This document shows, one piece after another, positions 24,648 to 32,357 of a DNA stretch of 64,000 nt; the first letter of the stretch is position 1, and every line of letters starts with the position of its first letter. This DNA is from Streptomyces sp. NBC_01232 (lineage in GTDB: Bacteria; Actinomycetota; Actinomycetes; Streptomycetales; Streptomycetaceae): assembly GCF_035989885.1 (NCBI RefSeq), contig NZ_CP108518.1, positions 4,575,501 to 4,639,500 on the forward strand. The letters run 5' to 3'. The position numbers and the translations under genes were made by a program. Under the pieces are notes generated by a model, which did not search any database, had not been told where the DNA came from, and saw nothing but the letters and a program-made list of their open reading frames with translations.

Positions 24648-27107
24648 TCAGGCGTGCTGGCCCACGCTGTCGAAGACGCGGCAGTCGAAGAAGTCCTCGC
24701 CCTCGGACAGCAGATACGCCTGGGCCTCGCCCACGTGGAAGTACATCCCGTGCAGCTCCAGCGTGCCCTCGGCGAGCCGCCGGGCCACCGATTCGTGGGC
24801 CCGCAGGTGCTCCAGCTGCTGAACGACGTTGGTCAGGCACAGCTGCTCCACGGCGTCCGCCGGGAGCCGGCCCGCGATCCGCGCCCAGGCGTGGTGGCGG
24901 CTGGCCATCCGTTCAAGGCTGGGCAGCCCGTGCTTCAGCCAGCGGCGCAGCGGGGTCATCGGTGTCCCGGGCGCGGAACTGAGCAGGGCCTGCATGGCCC
25001 CGCAGCCCGAGTGCCCGCACACGGTGATGCTGTCGACCATCAGCACGTCCACCGCGTACTCGATGGCCGCTGCGACGGAATCGTCCGTGGACTCGGCGCC
25101 GGGCAGCGGGACCAGATTGCCGACATTGCGGACCGTGAACAGGTCGCCGGGGCCGCTGGCCGTGATCATGCTGGTCACCAGGCGGGAGTCGGCGCAGGTG
25201 AGGAAGAGCTGGGAGGGCCGCTGTCCCTCGCGGGCCAGCCGCGCCAGTTCGTCCCGCACGTGGGGTGCGGTGTCGCGCTGGAAGGCGCTGATCCCACTGG
25301 CCAGTTGGCCCGCGCCGCGGCGCCGGGGCGCGGGTGAGGCGGCCCGCCCCGACGGGGTCTCCGCCTTAGCCTCTGGCTCGGTGGCCGCCGCGGCCGCCTT
25401 GGCCGCGGCCGCGGCGGTGATCGTACGGGTGCCCGCGGGGCGGTGGTCGCAGTGGTTCTGCCACGGGGTCCAGGGCCGGCAGCACTGGTGCACGCCGCGC
25501 TGGGACGCGCGGCGGGAGCGGTCCGCGTGGTGGCTCCCGTCGGTGTGACCGGCCGCGTCGACCGCGTCGGAGCCGTCGGCGGAGTCGTCGCCGGGCGCGG
25601 CTGCGGGCGGGAGCGCCGACGATCCGGAGCGGCCGGTCACCTCCAGCGAGCCGCCGTGCGCCAGGTGGGACTCCTGCCAGTCGTGCAGCGTCTCGTAGGC
25701 CGCGTGGTCCATGAACGAGCCGTCCAGCTCGACCACCGCGTGCACGTCGTGCGGAATCTGGTTCAGCACCCGGCTCAGCCGGGGCACGGCGAGGAAGGTC
25801 AACTGCCCGCGCGCCCGCACCCGGTGGACCCCGCTGTCCAGCCGTTCCGCGGTGATCCGGGTCCGGGCGAGGCGGTGCAGGGCCAGCGCGACGGCCACCG
25901 CGATACCGATGGCCACGCCCTCCAGGACCCCGCCCAGCACCACGGCCGCGATCGTCGTGACGTAGACCAGGATCTCGCGGTGCCGGGTGACACTGCGCAT
26001 GTGCGTGATGCTGACCATCTGCACGCCGACCGCCATCACCAGCGCGGCCAGTGCGGCGAGCGGGATCAGGTCGAGGACCGGGACCATCAGACCGGCCGCG
26101 AGCAGTACCCAGAACCCGTGCAGCATGGCCGACTTCCGGCTGGCCGCACCGGACTTGACGTTGGCCACGCTGCGGACGGCCACACCCGTGATGGGCAGCC
26201 CGCCCAGGGCCCCGGAGACGATGTTCGCGGCGCCCTGCCCCCGCAGTTCGCGGTTGAGGTCGGCGCGCGGCGGGCGGTTGCCCGTACGCCGCTCGGACGC
26301 GATCAGCTTGTCGGTCGCGACGGCGGAGAGCAGTGACTCCACGCTGCCGACGAGGGTGATGGTCAGTACCGCCGCGATGAGGCCGAGGACCGGCCCCTCG
26401 GGGAGCTCGGGCAGGGCATGGCTGCGCCAGGAGGGCAGGTCCACCCGGGGCAGGCTGAGCCCGGCCACGGCGGCGATGGCGGTGGCCGTGGCGACGGCGG
26501 CGAGCGCCGCGGGCACCTTGCGCAGGGCGCGGCCCACCCGTCCGGGCAGCCGGGGCCAGCCGAGCAGGACGATCAGGGTCAGCGCGCTGACACCGAGGGC
26601 GACCGGATGCAGATCGGCCAACTGGCCGGGCAGACCCAGGACGTTGGCCACGGCGTTGCTCTGGGGTGTGCCGCCGAGCACGATGTGCAGCTGGGCCAGG
26701 GCGATGGTCACGCCGATGCCCGCGAGCATGCCGTGCACGATGGCCGGGCTGACCATCAGTGCCGACCGGGCGGTGCGCAGGGCGGCGAGCCCGAGCTGGC
26801 ACACGCCGGCGAGCACGGTGATGGCGCAGGTGGTGCGCCATCCGTAGCGCTGGATCAACTCGGCGGTGACCACGGTGAGTCCGGCGGCGGGCCCGCTCAC
26901 CTGGAGCGGAGCGCCGCCGAGCCGCCCGGCGACGATCCCGCCGACCGCCGCGGCGACCAGCCCCGCCTGGAGCGGGGCCCCGGTGGCCAGGGCGATGCCG
27001 AGCGAGAGCGGCAGGGCGATCAGGAAGACGGCGATCGAGGCGGAGAGATCCGCGGGGAGGTCCTTGCGGATCTCTTGGGGTGGGCGGGTGAGGGAGGTGG
27101 CTGTCAT
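24648..27107 (-). CDS. SulP family transporter fused to a beta-carbonic anhydrase
   Basis: An 819-residue fusion. Residues about 20-420 form a SulP anion transporter (IALPLSLGIALATGAPLQAG, GLPITGVAVRSVANVKSGAA), and 430-500 a STAS domain. About 500-605 is a low-complexity Ala/His/Asp linker, and about 610-815 a beta-class carbonic anhydrase. The anhydrase keeps the zinc ligands and catalytic dyad: CADSR (near 635) and HSGCGA (near 697). Such fusions are taken to import bicarbonate and interconvert it with CO2 at the membrane. AGGAG precedes the ATG at 27107. It is divergent from the lipoprotein gene across an AT-rich region with a palindrome at 27223-27243. Confidence 0.93.
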   Translation of the reverse strand: MTATSLTRPPQEIRKDLPADLSASIAVFLIALPLSLGIALATGAPLQAGLVAAAVGGIVAGRLGGAPLQVSGPAAGLTVVTAELIQRYGWRTTCAITVLAGVCQLGLAALRTARSALMVSPAIVHGMLAGIGVTIALAQLHIVLGGTPQSNAVANVLGLPGQLADLHPVALGVSALTLIVLLGWPRLPGRVGRALRKVPAALAAVATATAIAAVAGLSLPRVDLPSWRSHALPELPEGPVLGLIAAVLTITLVGSVESLLSAVATDKLIASERRTGNRPPRADLNRELRGQGAANIVSGALGGLPITGVAVRSVANVKSGAASRKSAMLHGFWVLLAAGLMVPVLDLIPLAALAALVMAVGVQMVSITHMRSVTRHREILVYVTTIAAVVLGGVLEGVAIGIAVAVALALHRLARTRITAERLDSGVHRVRARGQLTFLAVPRLSRVLNQIPHDVHAVVELDGSFMDHAAYETLHDWQESHLAHGGSLEVTGRSGSSALPPAAAPGDDSADGSDAVDAAGHTDGSHHADRSRRASQRGVHQCCRPWTPWQNHCDHRPAGTRTITAAAAAKAAAAATEPEAKAETPSGRAASPAPRRRGAGQLASGISAFQRDTAPHVRDELARLAREGQRPSQLFLTCADSRLVTSMITASGPGDLFTVRNVGNLVPLPGAESTDDSVAAAIEYAVDVLMVDSITVCGHSGCGAMQALLSSAPGTPMTPLRRWLKHGLPSLERMASRHHAWARIAGRLPADAVEQLCLTNVVQQLEHLRAHESVARRLAEGTLELHGMYFHVGEAQAYLLSEGEDFFDCRVFDSVGQHA

Positions 27108-27222
27108 CGGTTCCCGTCTCCTCTGAAGAGGGATGAAGCGGCGGGAGTCTCAACACTCAGTAAATGGATGGTAATGGAGAGTAAAGGTGCGCGGTGAATA
27201 ATACGGGCAAATGGCCGACAAA

Positions 27223-27243
27223 TTAGCACTCAAGAGTGATTAA
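27223..27243. promoter_or_regulatory. CIRCE-like inverted repeat TTAGCACTC-AA-GAGTGATTAA
   Basis: Near-perfect inverted repeat with half sites TTAGCACTC and GAGTG(A)TTAA. The half sites resemble the HrcA-binding CIRCE element, but the spacer is 2 nt instead of 9. It lies about 20 nt upstream of TATTAT (minus strand, 27197-27202), a candidate -10 of the SulP-carbonic anhydrase gene, so it could act as an operator over the -35. Confidence 0.4.
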
Positions 27244-27342
27244 GCATTTTGTTCGGCTTGTCACACCTTCCTCAAAGCGGACCACGTGGGACGTTGCGGC
27301 GCGGAAGTCCTGCGATGGAACTGCGAGGGAGAGGTGGGGCGG

Positions 27343-28650
27343 ATGATCGCCGCCACGAAGAAGATCGCCGGCGGCCTGGTCGCCACGGCGCTGGTTCTGG
27401 GAGTCGCCGGGTGCAGCACCTCGGAACCCGCCAAGTCCCCGGCTCCCGGGCCCCCGAACGCGCTGAAGGGGCCCGCCGCCCCGGAGGCTCCCGGCAGTGT
27501 GAACCGGCCCATCGGCGACGGCTCCACCGCGTACACGGGCACGCAGCCGAACGTGCAGAAGCCGCAGAAGCTGAAGCCCGGCGAAAAGCCGCCGCAGTTC
27601 GTGGTGTTCTCCTGGGACGGGGCCGGCGAGGACAGCCAGAAGCTCTTCTCGCACTTCCGCGAGGTCGGCAAGAAGTACAACGCCCGGATGACGTACTTCC
27701 TCAGCGGTGTCTACATGCTCCCTGAGGAGAAACGTTCCCTCTATACGGCGCCGCAGCACTCGCCCGGCCGCTCCGACATCGGCTTCGGGGACCTCCAGGG
27801 CATCAAGGACACCGCCACCCAGGTCCGCGCGGCCTGGCTGGAGGGCAATGAGATCGGCACCCACTTCAACGGGCACTTCTGCGGCCCCGACGGTGGCGTC
27901 GGCACCTGGTCGGTGGACGAGTGGAAGAGCGAGATCAACCAGGCCAAGTCGTTCGTCAAGAACTGGAAGACCAACTCCGGTCTCAAGGACCTGGAGGCGC
28001 TCCCCTTCAACTACGACAAGGAGCTGATCGGCGCCCGCACCCCCTGCCTCGAAGGCCAGAAGAACTTCATGCTGGCGGCGAAGGACATGGGCTTCCGCTA
28101 CGACTCCAGCGGCATCAGCAAGCAGATCTGGCCCAAGAAGACGGACGGGCTCTGGGACATCCCGCTCCAGCTGGTGCCCATGCCGGGGCGCGCCTTCGAC
28201 ACCCTGAGCATGGACTACAACTACATGGTCAACCAGTCCGGGACGACGTCCCAGGGTGACCCCTCGCAGCACCAGTACTGGGGCGACCAGATGCGCGACG
28301 GCCTGCGGCAGGCCTTCGACCGCGTCTACCAGGGCAACCGCGCGCCGCTGATCATCGGCAATCACTTCGAGTCCTGGAACGGCGGCACCTACATGCGTGC
28401 CGTCGAGGAGTCCATCCAGACCATGTGCACCCAGAAGGAGGTCCGCTGCGTACCGTTCCGGGAGCTGGTGGACTGGCTGGACGCGCAGGACCCGAAGGCC
28501 CTGGAGTGGATGCGCACCCTCGACGTCGGCGAGACGCCGAAGGAGGGCTGGGCGAAGTTCCTGACCGCGGGGCCGCCGGCGGCGCCGGCCGCCCCCGCGG
28601 GTGTCAAGCCGGCTGCGGAGCCGGCCGAGGAGAGTGGGGACGAGGGCTGA
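27343..28650 (+). CDS. secreted lipoprotein, polysaccharide deacetylase-like
   Basis: A 435-residue lipoprotein. The signal peptide ends in the lipobox LGVAGC (Cys at about residue 24), followed by a Pro/Ala-rich linker and a domain from about residue 85 (PPQFVVFSWDGAGEDSQK). The FSWDG strand, the later HFNGHFCG and the barrel-like spacing resemble NodB/polysaccharide deacetylases, with the D-G and H-x3-H metal motif roughly in place. The acceptor is unknown. The C-terminus is again Ala/Pro/Glu-rich. The ATG at 27343 has GAGAGGTGGGG upstream. Its last 47 nt overlap the convergent CooC-like gene. Confidence 0.8.
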   Translation: MIAATKKIAGGLVATALVLGVAGCSTSEPAKSPAPGPPNALKGPAAPEAPGSVNRPIGDGSTAYTGTQPNVQKPQKLKPGEKPPQFVVFSWDGAGEDSQKLFSHFREVGKKYNARMTYFLSGVYMLPEEKRSLYTAPQHSPGRSDIGFGDLQGIKDTATQVRAAWLEGNEIGTHFNGHFCGPDGGVGTWSVDEWKSEINQAKSFVKNWKTNSGLKDLEALPFNYDKELIGARTPCLEGQKNFMLAAKDMGFRYDSSGISKQIWPKKTDGLWDIPLQLVPMPGRAFDTLSMDYNYMVNQSGTTSQGDPSQHQYWGDQMRDGLRQAFDRVYQGNRAPLIIGNHFESWNGGTYMRAVEESIQTMCTQKEVRCVPFRELVDWLDAQDPKALEWMRTLDVGETPKEGWAKFLTAGPPAAPAAPAGVKPAAEPAEESGDEG

Positions 28651-29641
28651 CGAGCACCTCCGCCCCCTCCACCCCCTCGCGCAGGACGAAATCGGGGTCG
28701 ACCTGGCCGGCCAGGTCGACCCCGGTCTTCGCGTTGCCCCAGCTCTCCGCGTTCCTGAGGTGGAAGCTCACCATCTGCTCGGTGTACCGGGCCCAGTCGC
28801 GGTGCGCGTACGAGTCGTCGGCGGCGTCCTGGAGCTCCTGGAGCGCGAACCGGTTGGACGCCTCCAGCAGTTCGAAGGGGGCCGGACGGCCCTTCTCCAT
28901 GGCCCGCACCCAGTCCGAGTGCCCGACGGTGACCAGCAGGTCCTCGCCCACCTCGTCCTGGAGGAACTCGATGTCCTCGGGTCCCTGCACCTTGTTGCCG
29001 ATGACCTTGAGCGCGACCCCGAAGTCCCGGGCGTACTCCTTGTACTGGCGGTAGACGGAGACGCCCTTGCGGGTCGGTTCGGCGACCAGGAAGGTCACGT
29101 CGAAACGGGTGAACATGCCGGAGGCGAAGGAGTCCGAGCCGGCCGTCATGTCGACGACCACGTACTCGTCCGGACCGTCGACGAGGTGATTGAGGCAGAG
29201 CTCGACCGCCCCGACCTTGGAGTGGTAGCAGGCCACCCCCAGGTCGGCCTCGGTGAAGGGGCCGGTGGCCATGAGCCGGACGGGCTCCCCGTCGAGCAGG
29301 AGGATGTGTGCGCAGGCTTCGTAGACCGGGTTGTCCTCGCTGACGCGCAGCAGGCGCGAGCCACGGCCGGGCGGGGTGGTCTTGATCATGGTGTCGGCGG
29401 ACGCGATGCGCGGATTGGAACCCCGCAGGTACTCCTTGATCAGGGGCAGGTGCGCGCCCAGGGCGGGCAGTTCGGCGGCCTCGTCCTCGGTGAGCCCGAG
29501 TGCGGCGGCCAAGTGCTGGTTGATGTCGGCGTCCACCGCGACGACGGGGGCCTCATTGGCGGCGAGGTGGCGGATGAAGAGGGAGGACAGGGTCGTCTTG
29601 CCGCTGCCGCCCTTTCCTACGAAAGCGATCTTCATGTTCAC
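28604..29641 (-). CDS. CooC/ParA-like P-loop ATPase
   Basis: A 345-residue SIMIBI-class ATPase. The N-terminus MKIAFVGKGGSGKTTLSS holds a deviant Walker A with a signature Lys, followed by VVAVDADINQHLA and VVVDMTAGSDSFASG. The overall pattern is that of CO dehydrogenase maturation protein CooC, which inserts nickel; no CO dehydrogenase gene is nearby, so its client is unknown. A GTG at 29641 and ATG at 29635 are in frame. A TTGACA -35 at 29670-29675, 17 nt and CACTAC would place the transcript start at the GTG, so I list that start. The 3' end overlaps the lipoprotein gene by 47 nt. Confidence 0.82.
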   Translation of the reverse strand: MNMKIAFVGKGGSGKTTLSSLFIRHLAANEAPVVAVDADINQHLAAALGLTEDEAAELPALGAHLPLIKEYLRGSNPRIASADTMIKTTPPGRGSRLLRVSEDNPVYEACAHILLLDGEPVRLMATGPFTEADLGVACYHSKVGAVELCLNHLVDGPDEYVVVDMTAGSDSFASGMFTRFDVTFLVAEPTRKGVSVYRQYKEYARDFGVALKVIGNKVQGPEDIEFLQDEVGEDLLVTVGHSDWVRAMEKGRPAPFELLEASNRFALQELQDAADDSYAHRDWARYTEQMVSFHLRNAESWGNAKTGVDLAGQVDPDFVLREGVEGAEVLVSPRPHSPRPAPQPA

Positions 29642-29646
29642 CAAGC

Positions 29647-29675
29647 GTAGTGGGTTGATAGCAGGGTGTTGTCAA
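29647..29675 (-). promoter_or_regulatory. promoter TTGACA-N17-CACTAC
   Basis: A perfect -35 (29675-29670 on the minus strand) and a weak -10 (29652-29647), with 17-nt spacing. The predicted transcript start coincides with the GTG at 29641. Confidence 0.5.
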
Positions 29676-29730
29676 GGTGAGTGAAGAAGACCACTCCAAG
29701 GAGGGGTCGGTGCTATGGGTGCGCAGTGCG

Positions 29731-29736
29731 TAGGCT
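29731..29736 (+). promoter_or_regulatory. -10 hexamer TAGGCT of the Fic-like gene
   Basis: TAGGCT ends 8 nt before the ATG at 29745. Confidence 0.5.
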
Positions 29737-29744
29737 CCCTACCT

Positions 29745-30566
29745 ATGAGTAGCGCTTCTGACCCGCTGGCCCCCCTGGCCGGGCTCCCGGGTGTCGCCGA
29801 GTCCGTGGATTCCGTACGCAAGGCCGTGGACCGGGTCTACGGGCACCGCGTGATGCGCCGCCGCAGCGGCGAGATCACCTCGGAGGCCGCCCTGCGCGGC
29901 GCGCGCGGCAGCGCGGCGCTGTCCGGTGCGGACTGGGCGCTGGAGGAGGTGCGCCGACGGACCGACTTCGGGTCGGAGCCGGAGGCGATGACGGTGGGAG
30001 CGGCGCTGCGGCTGACGGCGGAAGCCGGTCAACTCCTCAGCATCTGGCGCCAGTCGCCCCTACGGGTACTGGCGCGGCTGCACCTGGTGGCGTGCGGGTC
30101 GACTGCCGACGGCGATGTGGTGGGCCGTCCGCGGCTGGCGGGCGAGCCGGTGGTGGAGCCCCTGGTGGAACTCCGGCTGCCGGGCGCCGAGGAGGTCGCC
30201 GGCCGGCTGGAAGGACTGTCGCAGCTGATCATCGCGGGTGGCTCCGCGCCGGCCCTGATCATGGCGGCGGTGGTGCACGGTGAGCTGATGGCCCTGCGCC
30301 CGTTCGGCTCGTACAACGGCCTGGTGGCGCGGGCGGCCGAGCGGATCGTCCTGATCAACAGCGGCCTGGACCCCAAGGCGATCTGTCCGGCGGAGGTCGG
30401 CCACGCGGAGCAGGGGAGCGAGGCCTACGTGGCCGCCCTCGAGGGGTACGTCTCCGGGACCGCGGAGGGGATGGCCGCCTGGATCGCGCACTGTGGCCGG
30501 GCGATCGAGCTGGGTGTGCGCGAGTCGACGGCGGTCTGCGAAGCCCTGCAGCGCGGCGCGGCCTGA
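29745..30566 (+). CDS. conserved actinobacterial protein with a degenerate Fic-like motif
   Basis: A 273-residue cytoplasmic helical protein, often labelled oxidoreductase in streptomycetes although no cofactor motif is visible. The segment VVHGELMALRPFGSYNGLVA (near residue 188), ending in R, aligns with the Fic core HxFx(D/E)GNGRxxR. The catalytic His is replaced by Arg, and the loop Gly-Asn is kept as YNG. The helical arrangement before it (ALIMAAVVHGEL) also fits Fic. AMP-transfer activity is therefore unlikely. ATG 29745 is chosen for the -10 element TAGGCT at 8 nt and the lack of any ribosome binding site. It is divergent from the CooC-like gene. Confidence 0.75.
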   Translation: MSSASDPLAPLAGLPGVAESVDSVRKAVDRVYGHRVMRRRSGEITSEAALRGARGSAALSGADWALEEVRRRTDFGSEPEAMTVGAALRLTAEAGQLLSIWRQSPLRVLARLHLVACGSTADGDVVGRPRLAGEPVVEPLVELRLPGAEEVAGRLEGLSQLIIAGGSAPALIMAAVVHGELMALRPFGSYNGLVARAAERIVLINSGLDPKAICPAEVGHAEQGSEAYVAALEGYVSGTAEGMAAWIAHCGRAIELGVRESTAVCEALQRGAA

Positions 30567-30690
30567 GCCGTTCGGCCCTGTCCCCGGGGTCTTCGGGCCC
30601 CGGGCGCGGCTCCGGCGCTGGGTCTCGGGAGTGGCTCCGTGTCCGGGTGTGGGCGCCGGGCCTGAGGTCTTCCGGGCCCGGACATGGGTT

Positions 30691-30722
30691 GCGGCGACAC
30701 CGTCTTGCTTTGGTGTCGCCGC
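30691..30722 (+). terminator. hairpin downstream of the Fic-like gene
   Basis: 11-bp perfect stem (GCGGCGACACC / GGTGTCGCCGC) with a 10-nt loop, 125 nt after the stop. There is no strong T-run, so it may be a processed 3' end. Confidence 0.55.
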
Positions 30723-30939
30723 TGGCATTTACGCCCAGTTACCAAGCGTCCTCGATATATGCCCATCAGGTCGGGGTCTTTGCCCGTTACCTGGTGCGGC
30801 TGGCCCGTAATCGACGGGTCGACGTCGCGTGGGTGCTCGGCGCTCATGCTTCGGTCCGTGGGCCTTACTGCGTTTTAAAGATGATCCTCTCGGATGTTCT
30901 TTGGTCTCGCGGGCCGTTGCTTTATTTGTACTCCGCTTC

Positions 30940-30971
30940 GGAGCCATGCGAAACCCCTGGCTCCAGTTTTT
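30940..30971 (+). terminator. rho-independent-type terminator on plus strand
   Basis: GGAGCC / GGCTCC stem (30940-30945 and 30959-30964) followed by AGTTTTT. No annotated plus-strand gene ends just before it, so it may end a small RNA. Confidence 0.5.
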
Positions 30972-31020
30972 ACTTTCCGGGACGACCGAGGGCGAATCGG
31001 ACAGTCCTTATCCGTGCAGG

Positions 31021-31881
31021 TCAGGACATTCGGCCGGAGCCGGCCGCGGCCAGCGCATGGGCACGGCGCCGGCTGGCGTACCAGACGAGGCCCGCCGTGG
31101 CGGCTGCCGCACCCACGGCCGCTACGGCGACCAGGGCCGGGCGGGTCGGCATGGACAGCCCGGGGAGGCGCTGCTTGAGCCGAACGGGGCGGTTGAACAC
31201 CAGGACCGGCCACTCGCGCGCCACGGCTTCGCGGCGCAGCGCCCGGTCGGGATTGACGGCGTGCGGGTGGCCGACCGCCTCGAGCATCGGGATGTCGGTG
31301 ACCGAGTCGCTGTAGGCGTAGCACCGGGTGAGGTCGTACCCCTCGGACTCGGCGAGTTCGCGCACGGCTTCCGCCTTGGTGGGCCCGTAGGCGTAGTACT
31401 CGATCTCGCCGGTGAAGCATCCGTCCTCACCCACGACCATGCGGGTGGCGACGACCCGGTCGGCGCCGAGCATCTCTCCGATCGGTTCGACCACCTCCGC
31501 GCCGGAGGTGGACACGATCACCACGTCGCGGCCCGCTGTGTGGTGGGCCTCGATCAGGGAGGCGGCCTCGTCGTAGATGATCGGATCGATGAGGTCGTGC
31601 AGGGTCTCCGCGACGATCTCCCGCACCTGCTGCACGTTCCACCCCTTGCAGAGGGCGGACAGGTACTCCCGCATCCGTTCCATCTGGTCGTGGTCGGCGC
31701 CGCCGGCCAGGAAGATGAACTGCGTGTACGCGGTGCGCAACACGGCTCGCCGGTTGATCAGGCCGCCTTGGTAGAAGGACTTGCTGAACGTCAAGGTGCT
31801 CGACTTCGCAATGACCGTCTTGTCCAGGTCGAAGAAGGCTGCGGTGCGAGGCGAGGAGTGCGGCAAGGGCTGATTTTCCAC
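31021..31881 (-). CDS. HAD-superfamily hydrolase, subfamily IB, membrane anchored
   Basis: A 286-residue phosphatase of the HAD-IB (SerB-like) type. The nucleophile motif is AFFDLDKTV (near residue 16). Motif II is VIVSTSGAEVV, a Lys lies in YGPTKAEAV and motif IV is YSDSVTDIPML. A C-terminal membrane helix (ALVAVAAVGAAAATAGLVWY) anchors it. The S. coelicolor counterpart has been described as associated with morphological differentiation. GTG 31881 is chosen because TATGCT lies 6 nt upstream; ATG 31905 is the alternative. It is divergent from the 6C RNA and ssd, the same order as HAD and ssd genes in mycobacteria. Confidence 0.88.
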   Translation of the reverse strand: MENQPLPHSSPRTAAFFDLDKTVIAKSSTLTFSKSFYQGGLINRRAVLRTAYTQFIFLAGGADHDQMERMREYLSALCKGWNVQQVREIVAETLHDLIDPIIYDEAASLIEAHHTAGRDVVIVSTSGAEVVEPIGEMLGADRVVATRMVVGEDGCFTGEIEYYAYGPTKAEAVRELAESEGYDLTRCYAYSDSVTDIPMLEAVGHPHAVNPDRALRREAVAREWPVLVFNRPVRLKQRLPGLSMPTRPALVAVAAVGAAAATAGLVWYASRRRAHALAAAGSGRMS

Positions 31882-31887
31882 GCCCCG

Positions 31888-31893
31888 AGCATA
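31888..31893 (-). promoter_or_regulatory. -10 hexamer TATGCT of the HAD gene
   Basis: On the minus strand TATGCT ends 6 nt before the GTG at 31881. Confidence 0.45.
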
Positions 31894-31974
31894 TGCGCCC
31901 ACCATTCGGCGTAAGGTGTGGCGCGTGGGTTTGCCTGAGAAGGCTCTCGGGTACACCATGGAAGTCACGGATCG

Positions 31975-32090
31975 TTCGCGACCGTGCTAACCCGGTCTGG
32001 CTCCTCCCCCCCCGAGTCGGACCGTGGGGACGACCCCCGCTCTCCCCCCCGGCGGGGGTCGTCGCATGTCCGGACGCGGTTCGCGTCCCT
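31975..32090 (+). ncRNA. 6C RNA (actinobacterial small RNA)
   Basis: Two adjacent hairpins, each with a loop made almost entirely of C, define the 6C motif. Hairpin 1 has a 10-bp stem (31994-32003 / 32014-32023, two G-U pairs) and a loop with eight consecutive C (32006-32013). Hairpin 2 has a 12-bp perfect stem (32029-32040 / 32052-32063) and a loop with seven C (32044-32050). A third small hairpin (32072-32088) may be the 3' end. The C-rich strand is the plus strand, the direction of ssd. The location between a HAD phosphatase gene and ssd matches the mycobacterial 6C (B11) locus. In mycobacteria 6C uses its C-loops to pair with G-rich ribosome binding sites. Ends are estimated. Confidence 0.88.
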
Positions 32091-32357
32091 GCCTTCGGCC
32101 CCAAGTGACCATCCTCCGGCCCTTCCTCCTGTGCGGGGCCGACGCGGCGAAGGCCCTCACCACATCAGACTCGTGACGGTGCGTAGTGGTTCCGCCGCGC
32201 TCCGGAAGTCACCTGCGCGGGTGACCGGGTTATTCACAATCGATGAGTTGTCCACAGTTATCCAACAAGATCCACTTCTTTTTCCTGAACGCTGCACGGT
32301 GATTCCAGCTGCGAAGTCCGCGGCGGCTGGATTTACAGGGAGAAGGGGGCGGAGATC
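32091..32357. other. 6C-ssd intergenic region
   Basis: Contains an AT-rich segment near 32228-32300 (TTATTCACAATCGATGAGTTGTCC and following) that probably carries the ssd-tad operon promoter. GGGAGAAGGGGGCGGAG lies just before the ssd GTG. No gene seen. Confidence 0.45.

Larger units (their letters stand above)
30567..31020. other. 454-nt intergenic region with an AT-rich half
   Basis: The first half is ordinary GC-rich sequence ending in the hairpin at 30691-30722. From about 30723 to 30975 the base composition is clearly lower in GC than all flanking genes. Short frames on both strands (up to 72 codons) lack ribosome binding sites. A hairpin plus T-run at 30940-30971 suggests a short plus-strand transcript. 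Confidence 0.5.
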
